DNA of 64,000 nucleotides from an uncultured Pelagibacteraceae bacterium (GTDB lineage: Bacteria; Pseudomonadota; Alphaproteobacteria; Pelagibacterales; Pelagibacteraceae): NCBI GenBank assembly GCA_902634325.1, contig CACPJP010000002.1, forward strand, positions 1 to 64,000, given 5' to 3'. The position numbers and the translations under genes are program-made. The first letter of the stretch is position 1. Each line of letters starts with the position of its first letter. Positions 52,296 to 62,215 of this stretch are shown piece after piece. Under the pieces are notes generated by a model. The model had not been told where the DNA came from. It saw only the letters and a list, made by a program, of their open reading frames with translations, and did no database searches.

Positions 52296-53378
52296 TTAGA
52301 ATTTTCTTTTTAAGATTATTTTATTATATTGCTTAATTTGATCTATGGAAAATTTAATAATTTTATCTTTATTTTGTTTTCTGTTTTTAAAATAAAAGCT
52401 ATACCAATCTAATGTCATTTTAATAGCTTCTTTTGCTCTCAAAATTGTTTTCCAATTAAGTTTTTTTAAGGATTTCTCACTATTTAATGATAAATGATTT
52501 GACTCATAATATTTTTTTTTTTCAATTTGGATTTTTGATTTTGAAAATAAGATTTTCTTACAATAATTTACAAGTTTTAATACTTTCATGTTGTCTTTAA
52601 GATTTGGCCCAAAATTCCATGATCCTGAGTATCCATTTCTAGAATACATTTTTTCCGCTAACTTCACATAACCAGCAAGAGGTTCTAAAACATGTTGCCA
52701 TGGCCTTGATGCATTTGGACTTCTTATTACAAGTTTTTTGTTAAATATTAATTTTTCTGCACAATCTTTCATTATTCTATCTTTTGTCCAGTCCCCGCCT
52801 CCAATGCAATTACCAGACCTTGCTGTGGATATTTTGCAGGAATCTGACTGAAAAAAAGATTTTTGATAACTTTGAAAAATTATTTCTGATGCTGCTTTAC
52901 TACCACTATAAACATCATGACCTCCGAGATGATCTTTTTCTAAAAATTTCTTTTTTTGTTCGAGGTTTAAATAAACTTTGTCTGTCGTTACTATGATTCC
53001 TACTTTTACACTTTTAGAGTATTTCATTGCCTCTAAAATATTTGCTGTTCCAACTACATTTGTTTTAATTGTATCAATGGGTTCGCTATAGCTTACTAAA
53101 ACACTTGATTGTGCAGCCATATGAAAGATTATTTCTGGTTTATTGATCTTTATAACTTTTTTTAGAGAACTAATATCGTTAATATTTTTTCTGTAATCTT
53201 TTATTAAAAATCTAGATAATTTCAGATCATCAAAAAAGTTGGGTTTAGAAATTGGATCAATAGCATAACCAATTATTTTCGCTCCAAGTGTATGCATCAT
53301 TAAAACAAGCCAACTACCTTTAAAACCTGTATGACCTGTTATTAAAACTCTTTTATTTTTCCAAAAATTTTTTTGCAT
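52296..53378 (-). CDS. rfbG: CDP-glucose 4,6-dehydratase
   Basis: 'FWKNKRVLITGHTGFKGSWLVLMMHTLGAKIIGYAIDP', 'IVTTDKVYLN', 'DVYSGSKAASE', 'RSGNCIGGGDW', 'SRPWQHVLEPLAGY'. Confidence 0.93.
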   Translation of the reverse strand: MQKNFWKNKRVLITGHTGFKGSWLVLMMHTLGAKIIGYAIDPISKPNFFDDLKLSRFLIKDYRKNINDISSLKKVIKINKPEIIFHMAAQSSVLVSYSEPIDTIKTNVVGTANILEAMKYSKSVKVGIIVTTDKVYLNLEQKKKFLEKDHLGGHDVYSGSKAASEIIFQSYQKSFFQSDSCKISTARSGNCIGGGDWTKDRIMKDCAEKLIFNKKLVIRSPNASRPWQHVLEPLAGYVKLAEKMYSRNGYSGSWNFGPNLKDNMKVLKLVNYCKKILFSKSKIQIEKKKYYESNHLSLNSEKSLKKLNWKTILRAKEAIKMTLDWYSFYFKNRKQNKDKIIKFSIDQIKQYNKIILKRKF

Positions 53379-54138
53379 TTAATTTTTTTAAGATCTTGCT
53401 CACAGATAAATACTTTATTGTTTTTTTTTCATTAAGAGAATCTATATCTTTTTGATTATCAATTGAATACCATGTTCCTTTAATGTGGCGAAAGTCAGAT
53501 TTAAATTTTTTTATTATCTTTGGGTAAAACTCTTTTTCAAAATTATTATAATTTTTAAATGATAAATTCATAATTTTTTTATTTATAATTGAAATGCCTG
53601 AGTAAACATAGCCAATAAAGTTTTTTTTTTCATTTTTCTTCACTGAATTAAAAATAATATCTCTTTTAAAATCAGATATTCTATTTTTTTCAAAAATCAC
53701 AACACCATATGGGAGTTGGGCGGGATTACCTAAAAAGGTAATGTCGATCTTTTTGTAAATATGATTATTAAATAATTTATAAATGTTAAAATCAAATATT
53801 GCATCTCCATTTAAAAGAATAAAGTTTTTAGATTTAATATATTTCTTCACTTTAAATATTCTTGTCGCAATTGATGTGTCAATGCCTGTATTAACAATAT
53901 CAATTTTTAATTTAGAAAATTCATTTTTATTTCTATTAAGATAATCCCTGATCATTTTGCCTTTATACCCAACTGGTAAAATCAAATGATTAAATTTATT
54001 TTTTTCTAAATTTTTTATTACATACCAAAGTATTGGCTTAGAATGTATTTTTACTAAAGTTTTTGGAAGTTTTTTACCTATGTTACCTAGTCTTGAACCT
54101 TTGCCTCCACATAAGATAATTGCTGTTCTAGTTTCCAT
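53353..54138 (-). CDS. Sugar-phosphate nucleotidyltransferase, divergent RfbF-like
   Basis: 'IILCGGKGSRLGNIGKKLPKTLVKIHSKPILWYVI', 'LLNGDAIFDFNI'. Confidence 0.83.
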   Translation of the reverse strand: METRTAIILCGGKGSRLGNIGKKLPKTLVKIHSKPILWYVIKNLEKNKFNHLILPVGYKGKMIRDYLNRNKNEFSKLKIDIVNTGIDTSIATRIFKVKKYIKSKNFILLNGDAIFDFNIYKLFNNHIYKKIDITFLGNPAQLPYGVVIFEKNRISDFKRDIIFNSVKKNEKKNFIGYVYSGISIINKKIMNLSFKNYNNFEKEFYPKIIKKFKSDFRHIKGTWYSIDNQKDIDSLNEKKTIKYLSVSKILKKLNAKKFLEK

Positions 54139-54173
54139 TGCTAATCAATATTTTTTCAAAATCTTTTATATAG

Positions 54174-55361
54174 TTAATTGGTAAAAAGTTTGTTGAAAAT
54201 ATCTACATTCATTTCATTTTTTACTTTTTTTGATGTTAAGTAGTTAAATTTATATTTGTCGTAGATTTTCCTGTTTAAAGAAAATAATAATTTTTCTTTT
54301 TTAAAATCATTATTTATATTGAATAAATTAACTTTTAATACTTTGGACATATAGATTAAATTCGACATCATGCTAGGGTTTTTTGATCTTATTTGATCAT
54401 TAAATATTAAAAGTATTTTTTTATAATTTAATACACAATAGCTTACTGCCATAGTGCAAGATATAGCAATAACAAATTTAGAATTTGGTACTAATTTACT
54501 AGTAGCACCAATGTCAGTTCTTACTTCAAATCTTTTATCATAATATGGATTTTTAAATTTCATTACTCTTGGGTGAGGAATTATTATTATTTTAGAATTA
54601 AATTTTTTTTCAATATTTTTTAAGAAAATGTTCAAGTCATCATACCATTTTTTGGTATTGTATTTTATTTTATATTTAAAAAGATGTTTATCTCCCATAA
54701 AATAAGGTGTTGGCGCATCTAAGAACAAAATGTAATTTTTTTTAGTGTAAGATTTTTTTTTATCAAATAAATAACTCGAGTAATCTTGAGAATTAAAATT
54801 TATATATTTTTTTTTCTTTGAATTTAAATGAGGCTTAATATATTTTTTTTTTCCTGTATAAAAAATATATAAATCATCATATTTTAAAAAGTTAACAATT
54901 TTATTGTAGATGTTTGCCTTCATTAAAAAAAATAATCTAGATGGATTAAAAAAAAATAATTTCAAAGATTTTTTGATTTTTTCTAAAAAGACTGTTTTTT
55001 TGGTATTTGCTTCAACACAAACTTCGGGGGAACAAAACTGTAAAACTTTAACTTTAGACTTATTTAGAGTTAGGTGTATTAAAATTGAATTAAAAGAATT
55101 GATGTCTAAAAGATTTATTACATAAATTTTTTTTTCTCTTTTTAGCATTTTGTAAAAATAATAATTCCATTCATTAACTGAATTAAAAACTTTTGCAGCT
55201 TTGTGGCTTTTGTTCAAAAAAGCTCTATTCCATTTTTTATTTAAAATGTTTGATAAGTCGTGAATTTCTACTTTTGTTTTTAGTCTTTTCTTCAAAACAT
55301 CTATCTGATGTCTATAGTAAAAAGATTCTGTAAATTTATAGGGAAACAAAAATAAAAGCAT
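54174..55361 (-). CDS. Hypothetical protein, possible GT-B-type glycan transferase
   Basis: Position in glycan cluster; 'KIIIIPHPRVMKF' HP-type motif followed by 'TDIGATSKLVPNSKFVIAISCTMAVSYCVLNYKKILLI'. Family not recognised with certainty. Confidence 0.5.
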   Translation of the reverse strand: MLLFLFPYKFTESFYYRHQIDVLKKRLKTKVEIHDLSNILNKKWNRAFLNKSHKAAKVFNSVNEWNYYFYKMLKREKKIYVINLLDINSFNSILIHLTLNKSKVKVLQFCSPEVCVEANTKKTVFLEKIKKSLKLFFFNPSRLFFLMKANIYNKIVNFLKYDDLYIFYTGKKKYIKPHLNSKKKKYINFNSQDYSSYLFDKKKSYTKKNYILFLDAPTPYFMGDKHLFKYKIKYNTKKWYDDLNIFLKNIEKKFNSKIIIIPHPRVMKFKNPYYDKRFEVRTDIGATSKLVPNSKFVIAISCTMAVSYCVLNYKKILLIFNDQIRSKNPSMMSNLIYMSKVLKVNLFNINNDFKKEKLLFSLNRKIYDKYKFNYLTSKKVKNEMNVDIFNKLFTN

Positions 55362-55375
55362 TTTATGAAAGATTA

Positions 55376-56275
55376 TTATTTTTTATTTTTAATTTTTGAA
55401 ATTATTTTTAAAACTTTTAATCCCTGCTGAATATTACACAAATCTTCAAATTTACCTTTGATTAAACTATTATTTTGATTTTTATATGAGTCTATCGTTT
55501 TAAATTTTTTATAAGAAATTGTTTTTATTTTCTCTTTTTCATAAATTTTTATTTGATTTTTAACCAAATCAGCATCAATTGAAAAATCTTTACCGTCAAT
55601 TAATATTTTTCTTCTTTTGCTCATTGAAAAGAAATTAATATTTAAATTTAAAAAAGTTTTTTTACTTTTTTCAGCTGTTAGATTCAGAACATCATCAACA
55701 TTTATTTTTAAATTCGAAATTTTTTTATTATAAGAATTTAAGATTTTAAAATTTTTTAAAATCCAATCTAAGTAGTCAATTTCATGACTTAGTTCTAGCA
55801 AAACGCCTCCTCCAAATTTTTTTTGAGCTGAAACACTTTTTTTGTAATCTTTTCTTTTTCTCCAATTAGGCAAATAAGAAGTACATATAACATTAATTGA
55901 AAATATGTTTTTTTTTCTTAAATATTTTTTTAAAAATTTTATAATTGGATGAAATCTAAGATTATATCCAACAAAATAATAATTCTTTAATCTTTTTTTA
56001 ATTTTAATAAATTTATTAAATAATGGTTTTTCTATTAAAACCCTAATTTTTTTAAAATTATTCTCAATTAAATTAATATGTCTGTAATGTTCAGAAGAAG
56101 GTGAACAAACTATTATAAAGTTAAAGTTGAGTTTTTTATGATTTGTCCTCAAAAAAGTTTGAAAATTTCTAGAGGTAACATGTTTAATTTTTATTTTATT
56201 AGAAATTAATCTTAATGATTTCCTATGTTTTTTGGCAATATTGCCTGATCCAACTATTAAGACAGATTTATACAT
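55376..56275 (-). CDS. Gfo/Idh/MocA-family oxidoreductase
   Basis: 'SVLIVGSGNIAKKHRKSLR', 'VRVLIEKPLF' (EKP), 'GGGVLLELSHEIDYLDWI'. Confidence 0.87.
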   Translation of the reverse strand: MYKSVLIVGSGNIAKKHRKSLRLISNKIKIKHVTSRNFQTFLRTNHKKLNFNFIIVCSPSSEHYRHINLIENNFKKIRVLIEKPLFNKFIKIKKRLKNYYFVGYNLRFHPIIKFLKKYLRKKNIFSINVICTSYLPNWRKRKDYKKSVSAQKKFGGGVLLELSHEIDYLDWILKNFKILNSYNKKISNLKINVDDVLNLTAEKSKKTFLNLNINFFSMSKRRKILIDGKDFSIDADLVKNQIKIYEKEKIKTISYKKFKTIDSYKNQNNSLIKGKFEDLCNIQQGLKVLKIISKIKNKK

Positions 56276-56289
56276 TTCTTGTTACTGAA

Positions 56290-57333
56290 TTATTTTGTAT
56301 TAATAGTTTTCATATAGTCAGGCCAATTTCCTGTATCTTGCCACTCAATATCTTTTATAGGAAATACACCTATTTTTTTTCTTTTCTTTTGAAGGACATT
56401 TATTAAATCATTCATGCCAAAGCGATTCTTCTTTGGTAAGCAGTTTAAAACACTTGGCTCACATATATAAAAGCCGGTATTAGCTAACACAGACTGACTT
56501 GGCTTCTCTTCCATTTTTAGCAACCTCCCCCTTTTTTTGTTTATGGTACAAACACCGTAAGGAATATTAAATTTTTTGATTGATGCAACTAAAGTCAAAC
56601 TATTTTTATTTTCATTATGAAAATTAAGAAAATCCTTGGGATTAATTTTAAATAAATTGTCACAATTGACTATAAAAAATGGTTTTTTCACTTTTGAAAT
56701 TTTTTTTAATGCACCTGCTGTTCCAAGAGGAGTATTTTCCTCTATAAAGTCAAGTTCATAATTTGACTTTAATTGACTCAAATAAGATTTTAAAACTTTA
56801 TTTTTTTGGTTAATAGAAATTAAAAAATTGTTTAATCCATTTGATTTAAATAAATTCATAATATGGAGTATAACTGGTTTGCCTTTAACAGGTATTAATG
56901 GTTTTGGTAATATAGATGTAAGTGGTCGTAGTCTTTTACCTTCCCCACCAGCCATAATAATAACTAAATTTTTTTCATCAATACCATGTGGAATATTATA
57001 AAAATTATAATAATCAACGACATTAAAGTTTTTATTTATTATTGGAATTAGTGCTAAAGATTTTTTTTCAATTAATTTATTAGCAGTTAATTTATTAAAG
57101 TTGCTAGTTGTTAAAAAAGTACTTTTTGAATTGTAAACATTGTCAATTTTTCTTCTGAAATCTTTATTAATTAGAATTTCTCTTCTAATGTCTCCATCGG
57201 TAATTGTTCCTAAATATTTATTTTTATTATCTATTACAATCAAACATCTTAAGCCTGTTTTGCCAAGCTGTTTCAGTGCATCTGTTAACGATGAATTTTT
57301 TTTGATCAAAAGTTTTTTTACGGACAAACTCAT
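56290..57333 (-). CDS. CBS-domain nucleotidyltransferase (PtmE-like)
   Basis: N-terminal CBS-like 'GLRCLIVIDNKNKYLGTITDGDIRREIL' then 'VIIMAGGEGKRLRPLTSILPKPLIPVKGKPVILHIM'. Confidence 0.88.
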   Translation of the reverse strand: MSLSVKKLLIKKNSSLTDALKQLGKTGLRCLIVIDNKNKYLGTITDGDIRREILINKDFRRKIDNVYNSKSTFLTTSNFNKLTANKLIEKKSLALIPIINKNFNVVDYYNFYNIPHGIDEKNLVIIMAGGEGKRLRPLTSILPKPLIPVKGKPVILHIMNLFKSNGLNNFLISINQKNKVLKSYLSQLKSNYELDFIEENTPLGTAGALKKISKVKKPFFIVNCDNLFKINPKDFLNFHNENKNSLTLVASIKKFNIPYGVCTINKKRGRLLKMEEKPSQSVLANTGFYICEPSVLNCLPKKNRFGMNDLINVLQKKRKKIGVFPIKDIEWQDTGNWPDYMKTINTK

Positions 57334-57386
57334 AATATTTTTTTAAAGACTAATGGTTTTATTAATTTTTGACAATAATTATTATT

Positions 57387-58526
57387 TTACGCACTTAATT
57401 TCAAAAATATTTTTTTTAGTTCCTTTTGGGTTAAAGAAGGAGATGAGGGCAGACACAAACTTGATTTAACTAACTTAATTGCATTTTTAATTTTATAGTG
57501 TTGAAACTTTTTAAAAGGTTTTTGTAAGTGATTAAGCTTCCATACGGGCCTGACTGAAATATTATTTTGTATCATCTTGTTAATAAGCTGATTTCTTGAA
57601 TACTTAAATTTTTTGTTTATTTTTAAAATATTTAACCAATTATTGTTTTTTGAGTATTCGGGAGTTTTTGCTAATTCTAAATTTTTAATTTTACTTATTT
57701 TAGAAACATAAAAATCTCTAATTAATTCTTTTCTTTTTAAGAAATAGTTAAGTTGTTTTAGTTGGCTTAGTCCCAATGCGGCCGATATATTTGACATCCG
57801 ATAATTGTATCCAACATTATTATGAACAAAATAAATAGGGTCATCTTTAGCTTGTGTAGTAAGGTATCTAGCTTTTTTTGCTAATTTAGAATTATTTGTA
57901 AGAATCATTCCCCCACTACCAGTTGTAATTATTTTATTTGCATTAAAAGATAAGGCACCTAATAAACCCAAAGTGCCTGTGTGTTTCTTGTTTTTTTTAT
58001 ATCTTGTACCCAAACTCTCACTTGCATCTTCAATAATATTAATTTTTCTTTTTTTACATTCTTTAAGTAATTTGTTTAAATTTGCTGCATTACCCCATAC
58101 ATGGGTAACTAAGATAGCTGAAATTCTTTTTTTTGTTTTTTTATTGTAAGAAAAATTTTTTTTTTTAATTGTATTTTGTTTTAAAAATTCAATAGTTTTG
58201 TTTACGTCTATATTATAAAAATTATCACTATCCATAAAAATAGGTGAACAAGAGTTGTATAAAATTGCATTAATTGAGGCTACAAATGTGAGTGTTGGAG
58301 CAATCACTTCGTCTTTAGATTTAACACCTGCTAATTTTAAACTTAAATGAAGCGCGGAAGTTCCAGAATTACAAGCTATAGCATATTTTGAACCAGTAAT
58401 ATTTTCAATTTTTTTTTCAAACTGATTAATCAAATTTCCACCAGTTGATACCCAGCCGCTTTTTACACACTTTCTTAAATAGCCAATTGCATCTTTGTTT
58501 ATTGAAGGAGAATGAAGGTCTATCAT
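57387..58526 (-). CDS. DegT/DnrJ/EryC1/StrS aminotransferase (LegC-like)
   Basis: 'VKSGWVSTGGNLINQFEKKIENITGSKYAIACNSGTSALHLSLKLAGV', 'EDASESLGT', 'SFNANKIITTGSGGMI'. Confidence 0.92.
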   Translation of the reverse strand: MIDLHSPSINKDAIGYLRKCVKSGWVSTGGNLINQFEKKIENITGSKYAIACNSGTSALHLSLKLAGVKSKDEVIAPTLTFVASINAILYNSCSPIFMDSDNFYNIDVNKTIEFLKQNTIKKKNFSYNKKTKKRISAILVTHVWGNAANLNKLLKECKKRKINIIEDASESLGTRYKKNKKHTGTLGLLGALSFNANKIITTGSGGMILTNNSKLAKKARYLTTQAKDDPIYFVHNNVGYNYRMSNISAALGLSQLKQLNYFLKRKELIRDFYVSKISKIKNLELAKTPEYSKNNNWLNILKINKKFKYSRNQLINKMIQNNISVRPVWKLNHLQKPFKKFQHYKIKNAIKLVKSSLCLPSSPSLTQKELKKIFLKLSA

Positions 58527-59485
58527 GATTTTATTTTATAATTTCCAAGCTTCTCAAAATTAATATCTGTTTTAATTTTTTTTAAAATTTCTCTAATTCC
58601 AAATTCTATAGAAAATTTTGGTTTAAATTTTAATATTTTTTTTACTTTTGAAAAATCTACAATATAATTTCTTTTATCTTGAGATTTTTTTAAATACTTA
58701 ATTTTTCCACCAATTAATTTTTTTATTTTTGTTCCAATTTTTTTTTTGGTAAAATTGTTTTTATTACTTCCTGCATTAAACACCTGATATGCTGTTAAAT
58801 TTTTTTTTGACAATATAACTAACTCAATTAACCTTGCAAAATCTTTTACATGGCAGTAAGGCCGCCAAGTATTAAAGTCATAAATTTCTAAATATTTTTT
58901 TATAAAAAGATCTTTAGTAAATTGATTCACTGTTAAGTCATACCTCATTCTGTTTGAATAACCAAAAGCTGTGGCAAACCTTAATATTGTTGGGTTAAAG
59001 TTACTTTTTTTTTTAAGCCCAAGAATAAACTTTTCAATTTTTACTTTTGATTTTGCATATGGTGATAGAGGTTTTAGTTTGTGATTTTCGGTAAGATATT
59101 TAGATTTTGACATTCCATAATTTGAACAGGTAGATATAAAAATAAATTTTTTTGCATTACCTTTTTTGTAAATTTCTTTTATCACTTGTTTTGTTGCTGT
59201 TTCATTTATATCAGATGATACTTTTTTATATTTTTTGGTAATTGGATCACCCACTAAACCTGCTAAAAAAATAACAGCATCATATTCTTTGTTAATTTTT
59301 TTCAGATCTTTTTTTTTTCTTATGTCACCTTTTATAAATTGATATTTATTAGAATTTTTTTTTTTATTTTTTTGATTATAAATCAAGTTATCAAACGAAG
59401 TTAATCTAAATTTCTTTTTTGAAAAATATTCATGAAGTGCATTACCTATGTATCCCTCTCCTCCTAAAATGAGAATATTTTTCAT
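58523..59485 (-). CDS. NAD-dependent epimerase/dehydratase
   Basis: 'MKNILILGGEGYIGNALHEYF', 'VIFLAGLVGDP', 'FISTCSNYGMS', 'YAKSK'. Confidence 0.88.
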   Translation of the reverse strand: MKNILILGGEGYIGNALHEYFSKKKFRLTSFDNLIYNQKNKKKNSNKYQFIKGDIRKKKDLKKINKEYDAVIFLAGLVGDPITKKYKKVSSDINETATKQVIKEIYKKGNAKKFIFISTCSNYGMSKSKYLTENHKLKPLSPYAKSKVKIEKFILGLKKKSNFNPTILRFATAFGYSNRMRYDLTVNQFTKDLFIKKYLEIYDFNTWRPYCHVKDFARLIELVILSKKNLTAYQVFNAGSNKNNFTKKKIGTKIKKLIGGKIKYLKKSQDKRNYIVDFSKVKKILKFKPKFSIEFGIREILKKIKTDINFEKLGNYKIKS

Positions 59486-59528
59486 AAAAACTTTTGGTAT
59501 CTATTGCAATTTTTGAACGTAAAAGTAT

Positions 59529-60341
59529 TTAAATAATGGACCATCCTCCATCGACAACAAAACTTGTTCCGGTGATATATGAAGATGCGTCTGATGCGAG
59601 AAATAAAGTTGAATTAGCTACTTCTTCTGAAAAGCCCAATCTTTTTAAAGGGCAGAGTTCAGTGTATCTTTTTAAAAATTTTTTATCTTGTTTTTTTGCT
59701 GAACCTTTTACATGACCTTTAATTCCTCCTGGACAAATTGCATTTACTCTTAGTCCGAACCTTCCATAATAAGAGGCGAGTTGTCTTGAAAAATTTATAA
59801 TTCCACCCTTTATTATTGAATAGTTCATATTTTCATCCATTTTAGTATTTTTATACAGATTCATATTCTGACCAAGAAAGCCATAAATTGATCCAAATAA
59901 TATTATGCTTCCTTTAATTTTTTTTTCCTTCATTTTTTCACAAATTTGATATGCCAACCAAGATCCTGAGTTCAAATTTATATCAATATTTTTTCTTAAA
60001 ATATTTAAATTATTTTTTTTAAATGTGCTTAATTTCCAATCTTTTGTTACAGGGTAAGAACAGTTCACAAAAATATCTGGACATCCATAACTCTGAAGTA
60101 ACTTATTAATATTTTGATTTAACGTATTTAAATTTGATAAATCGAAGTAATTGTAGTTAAATTTAAATTTTTTGTACTTTTTCTTTAATTCGTTTCCTTT
60201 TTTTTTATCATAATCCAAGACATTTACTTTCGCTCCAGCTGACAAAAAAGCCTCGCAAACCTTTTCTCCAATCAAGCCGCATCCCCCAAAAATAAGGGCT
60301 TTTTTACCTTTTAGGTTAAAATTATTTAAATAATTTTTCAT
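59529..60341 (-). CDS. Classical SDR oxidoreductase (PtmA-like)
   Basis: 'GKKALIFGGCGLIGEKVCEAFLSAGA', 'FGSIYGFLGQN', 'YSIIKGGIINFSRQLASYYG', 'RVNAICPGGI'. Confidence 0.88.
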   Translation of the reverse strand: MKNYLNNFNLKGKKALIFGGCGLIGEKVCEAFLSAGAKVNVLDYDKKKGNELKKKYKKFKFNYNYFDLSNLNTLNQNINKLLQSYGCPDIFVNCSYPVTKDWKLSTFKKNNLNILRKNIDINLNSGSWLAYQICEKMKEKKIKGSIILFGSIYGFLGQNMNLYKNTKMDENMNYSIIKGGIINFSRQLASYYGRFGLRVNAICPGGIKGHVKGSAKKQDKKFLKRYTELCPLKRLGFSEEVANSTLFLASDASSYITGTSFVVDGGWSII

Positions 60342-61035
60342 TTTTTTTTATAGAGAGTTTAACAAAATTAAAATCATGAACATCATCTATGTCTGCCGAT
60401 CTATTTCTTGGCATCAAATAAGTGATAGTTTTTTTGTTTATTAAATTATAATTTTTTAATAAAACATGTCTTTTAAAAATATATATTGATGCGTTTATTT
60501 CAAAAACCTCGGGAGCATCCTGCCTTCGAAATATATTTTGCTTTTTTCTTACCATTTTATATTCATTTTTATTTTTTTCTATCATATTATAATAAGGATT
60601 TTTTTTAGCTGAGCAAACCGATATCAAATTATGACATCTTTTATTCCTAATAAATTTCACTAATGAATTTTTAATATCTGTCATATTTCTCAAAGGAGAA
60701 GTTATATCTAAATCAACACATATATCGAATTTTTTATTAAAATATCTTTCGGATTCAATAAGTGCATGTCTGATTGCCGGTAGTTTTGCGCTTTTATCAC
60801 TAGCAAATCTTTTTGGCCTTAAAAACCAAGATTTTGCTCCAAATTTTTGTGCAACTTTTTGAATTTTTTTGGAATCAGTTGAGACAACAACTTCCTTAAA
60901 AACTTTTGATTTTATCGCTTGTCTTACAGTATATGATATTAAAGGTTTACCATAAATTGGCTGAAGTGCTTTTCTCTTTAATCCTTTAGAACCTCCTCTG
61001 GCGCAGATTGTGCAAAGTACATTTATTTTTTTCAT
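60322..61035 (-). CDS. Acylneuraminate cytidylyltransferase (NeuA/LegF-like)
   Basis: 'CTICARGGSKGLKRKALQPIYGKPLISYTVRQAI', 'VVVSTDSKKI', 'DICVDLDITSPLR'. Confidence 0.92.
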   Translation of the reverse strand: MKKINVLCTICARGGSKGLKRKALQPIYGKPLISYTVRQAIKSKVFKEVVVSTDSKKIQKVAQKFGAKSWFLRPKRFASDKSAKLPAIRHALIESERYFNKKFDICVDLDITSPLRNMTDIKNSLVKFIRNKRCHNLISVCSAKKNPYYNMIEKNKNEYKMVRKKQNIFRRQDAPEVFEINASIYIFKRHVLLKNYNLINKKTITYLMPRNRSADIDDVHDFNFVKLSIKKNEKLFK

Positions 61036-61060
61036 GAAATTTATTTAAACGAGTATATTT

Positions 61061-62212
61061 TTATATTATATCAGAAAATTCTTTATATAAAATTTTTTTA
61101 TAATTTATTTTTTTTAATTTTTTTACAATTTTCTTAGAGGTAAAACCATTAAAATAAGGATTTTTTAAATTTCTAATTTTTTTTAAAAATTTTTTTGAAG
61201 AAGCAAGTTTAACTTTTTTTAAAATATTTTTTTTGTCATAATTGCAATCAATTACACTTTTTGGTTTAAGACGGCCAGTTTGTCTTGTTCCTAAATTTAT
61301 TGTTGGTTTATTAAAACTTGGTAATTCAATTATACCGCTAGATGAATTTCCTATGTATAAGTTTATATGTTTGCATAGTGAAAAATACTTTTGGTGGCCT
61401 AATGATTTTATTAAAAAAGAGTTTTTGTTTTTTTTTACAAAGTTATTAATACTTTTGTATACTAAATTAAATCCAATATCTGCATTCGGCATTGTAAATA
61501 TTATAGTGTAATCTTGTAAAGTTTTTAAAGCTTGTAAAAAATTACTGAGATTTTTTTTGTTTGAGGTTTTCTCTAATGTTTCAGGATGAAAGGAAACTAA
61601 AATTATTTTTTTTAAAAAATTTATTCTTAATAAATCCTGAAGATCTTTTTTATTAATATATTTAACCTTTTTAATAGCTTCTGCTCCAAGAGAACCAACA
61701 TTAAAAACATTTTTTTTATTTTCTCCCAACTGCAATACTCTCCTTTTATAGATCTCGGTAGATACGAAATGAACATGAGATAGTTTTGTAATGGAATGCC
61801 TAATCCCCTCATCCATAGAACCTTCGGATCTTTCTCCTCCATGAATGTGGGCTATTGGTATTTTATTTAAAGTTGCAGAAATAACACATGAGAAAATTTC
61901 ATAACGATCTCCTAAAACAAGAATCATGTCAGGTTTAGACTTTGAAAAAATTGATGAAAATTTTTCTATACCCGTACTGAATGATTTAGAGATGTGTTTT
62001 ACATCATCCTTGGTTATCGATAAATCAACTAATTTACTAATTTTTAATTTATTTTTTTTAATATATTTAACAGTTTTGCCAAAAAATTTTGAAAGATGTG
62101 AGCCCGTAACCAGAAATTCTAATTTAAAATACTTATCTTTTTTTATTTCAAAAATTAGATTTTTTAATAGATCAAATTCCGATCTTGATCCAGTTATTAC
62201 ACAAATTTTCAT
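61061..62212 (-). CDS. UDP/GDP-N-acetylhexosamine 2-epimerase, hydrolysing (NeuC/LegG-like)
   Basis: 'MKICVITGSRSEFDLLKNLI', 'ILVLGDRYEIFSCVISATLNKIPIAHIHGGERSEGSMDEGIRHSITKLSHVHF'. Confidence 0.93.
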   Translation of the reverse strand: MKICVITGSRSEFDLLKNLIFEIKKDKYFKLEFLVTGSHLSKFFGKTVKYIKKNKLKISKLVDLSITKDDVKHISKSFSTGIEKFSSIFSKSKPDMILVLGDRYEIFSCVISATLNKIPIAHIHGGERSEGSMDEGIRHSITKLSHVHFVSTEIYKRRVLQLGENKKNVFNVGSLGAEAIKKVKYINKKDLQDLLRINFLKKIILVSFHPETLEKTSNKKNLSNFLQALKTLQDYTIIFTMPNADIGFNLVYKSINNFVKKNKNSFLIKSLGHQKYFSLCKHINLYIGNSSSGIIELPSFNKPTINLGTRQTGRLKPKSVIDCNYDKKNILKKVKLASSKKFLKKIRNLKNPYFNGFTSKKIVKKLKKINYKKILYKEFSDII

Positions 62213-62215
62213 GAT

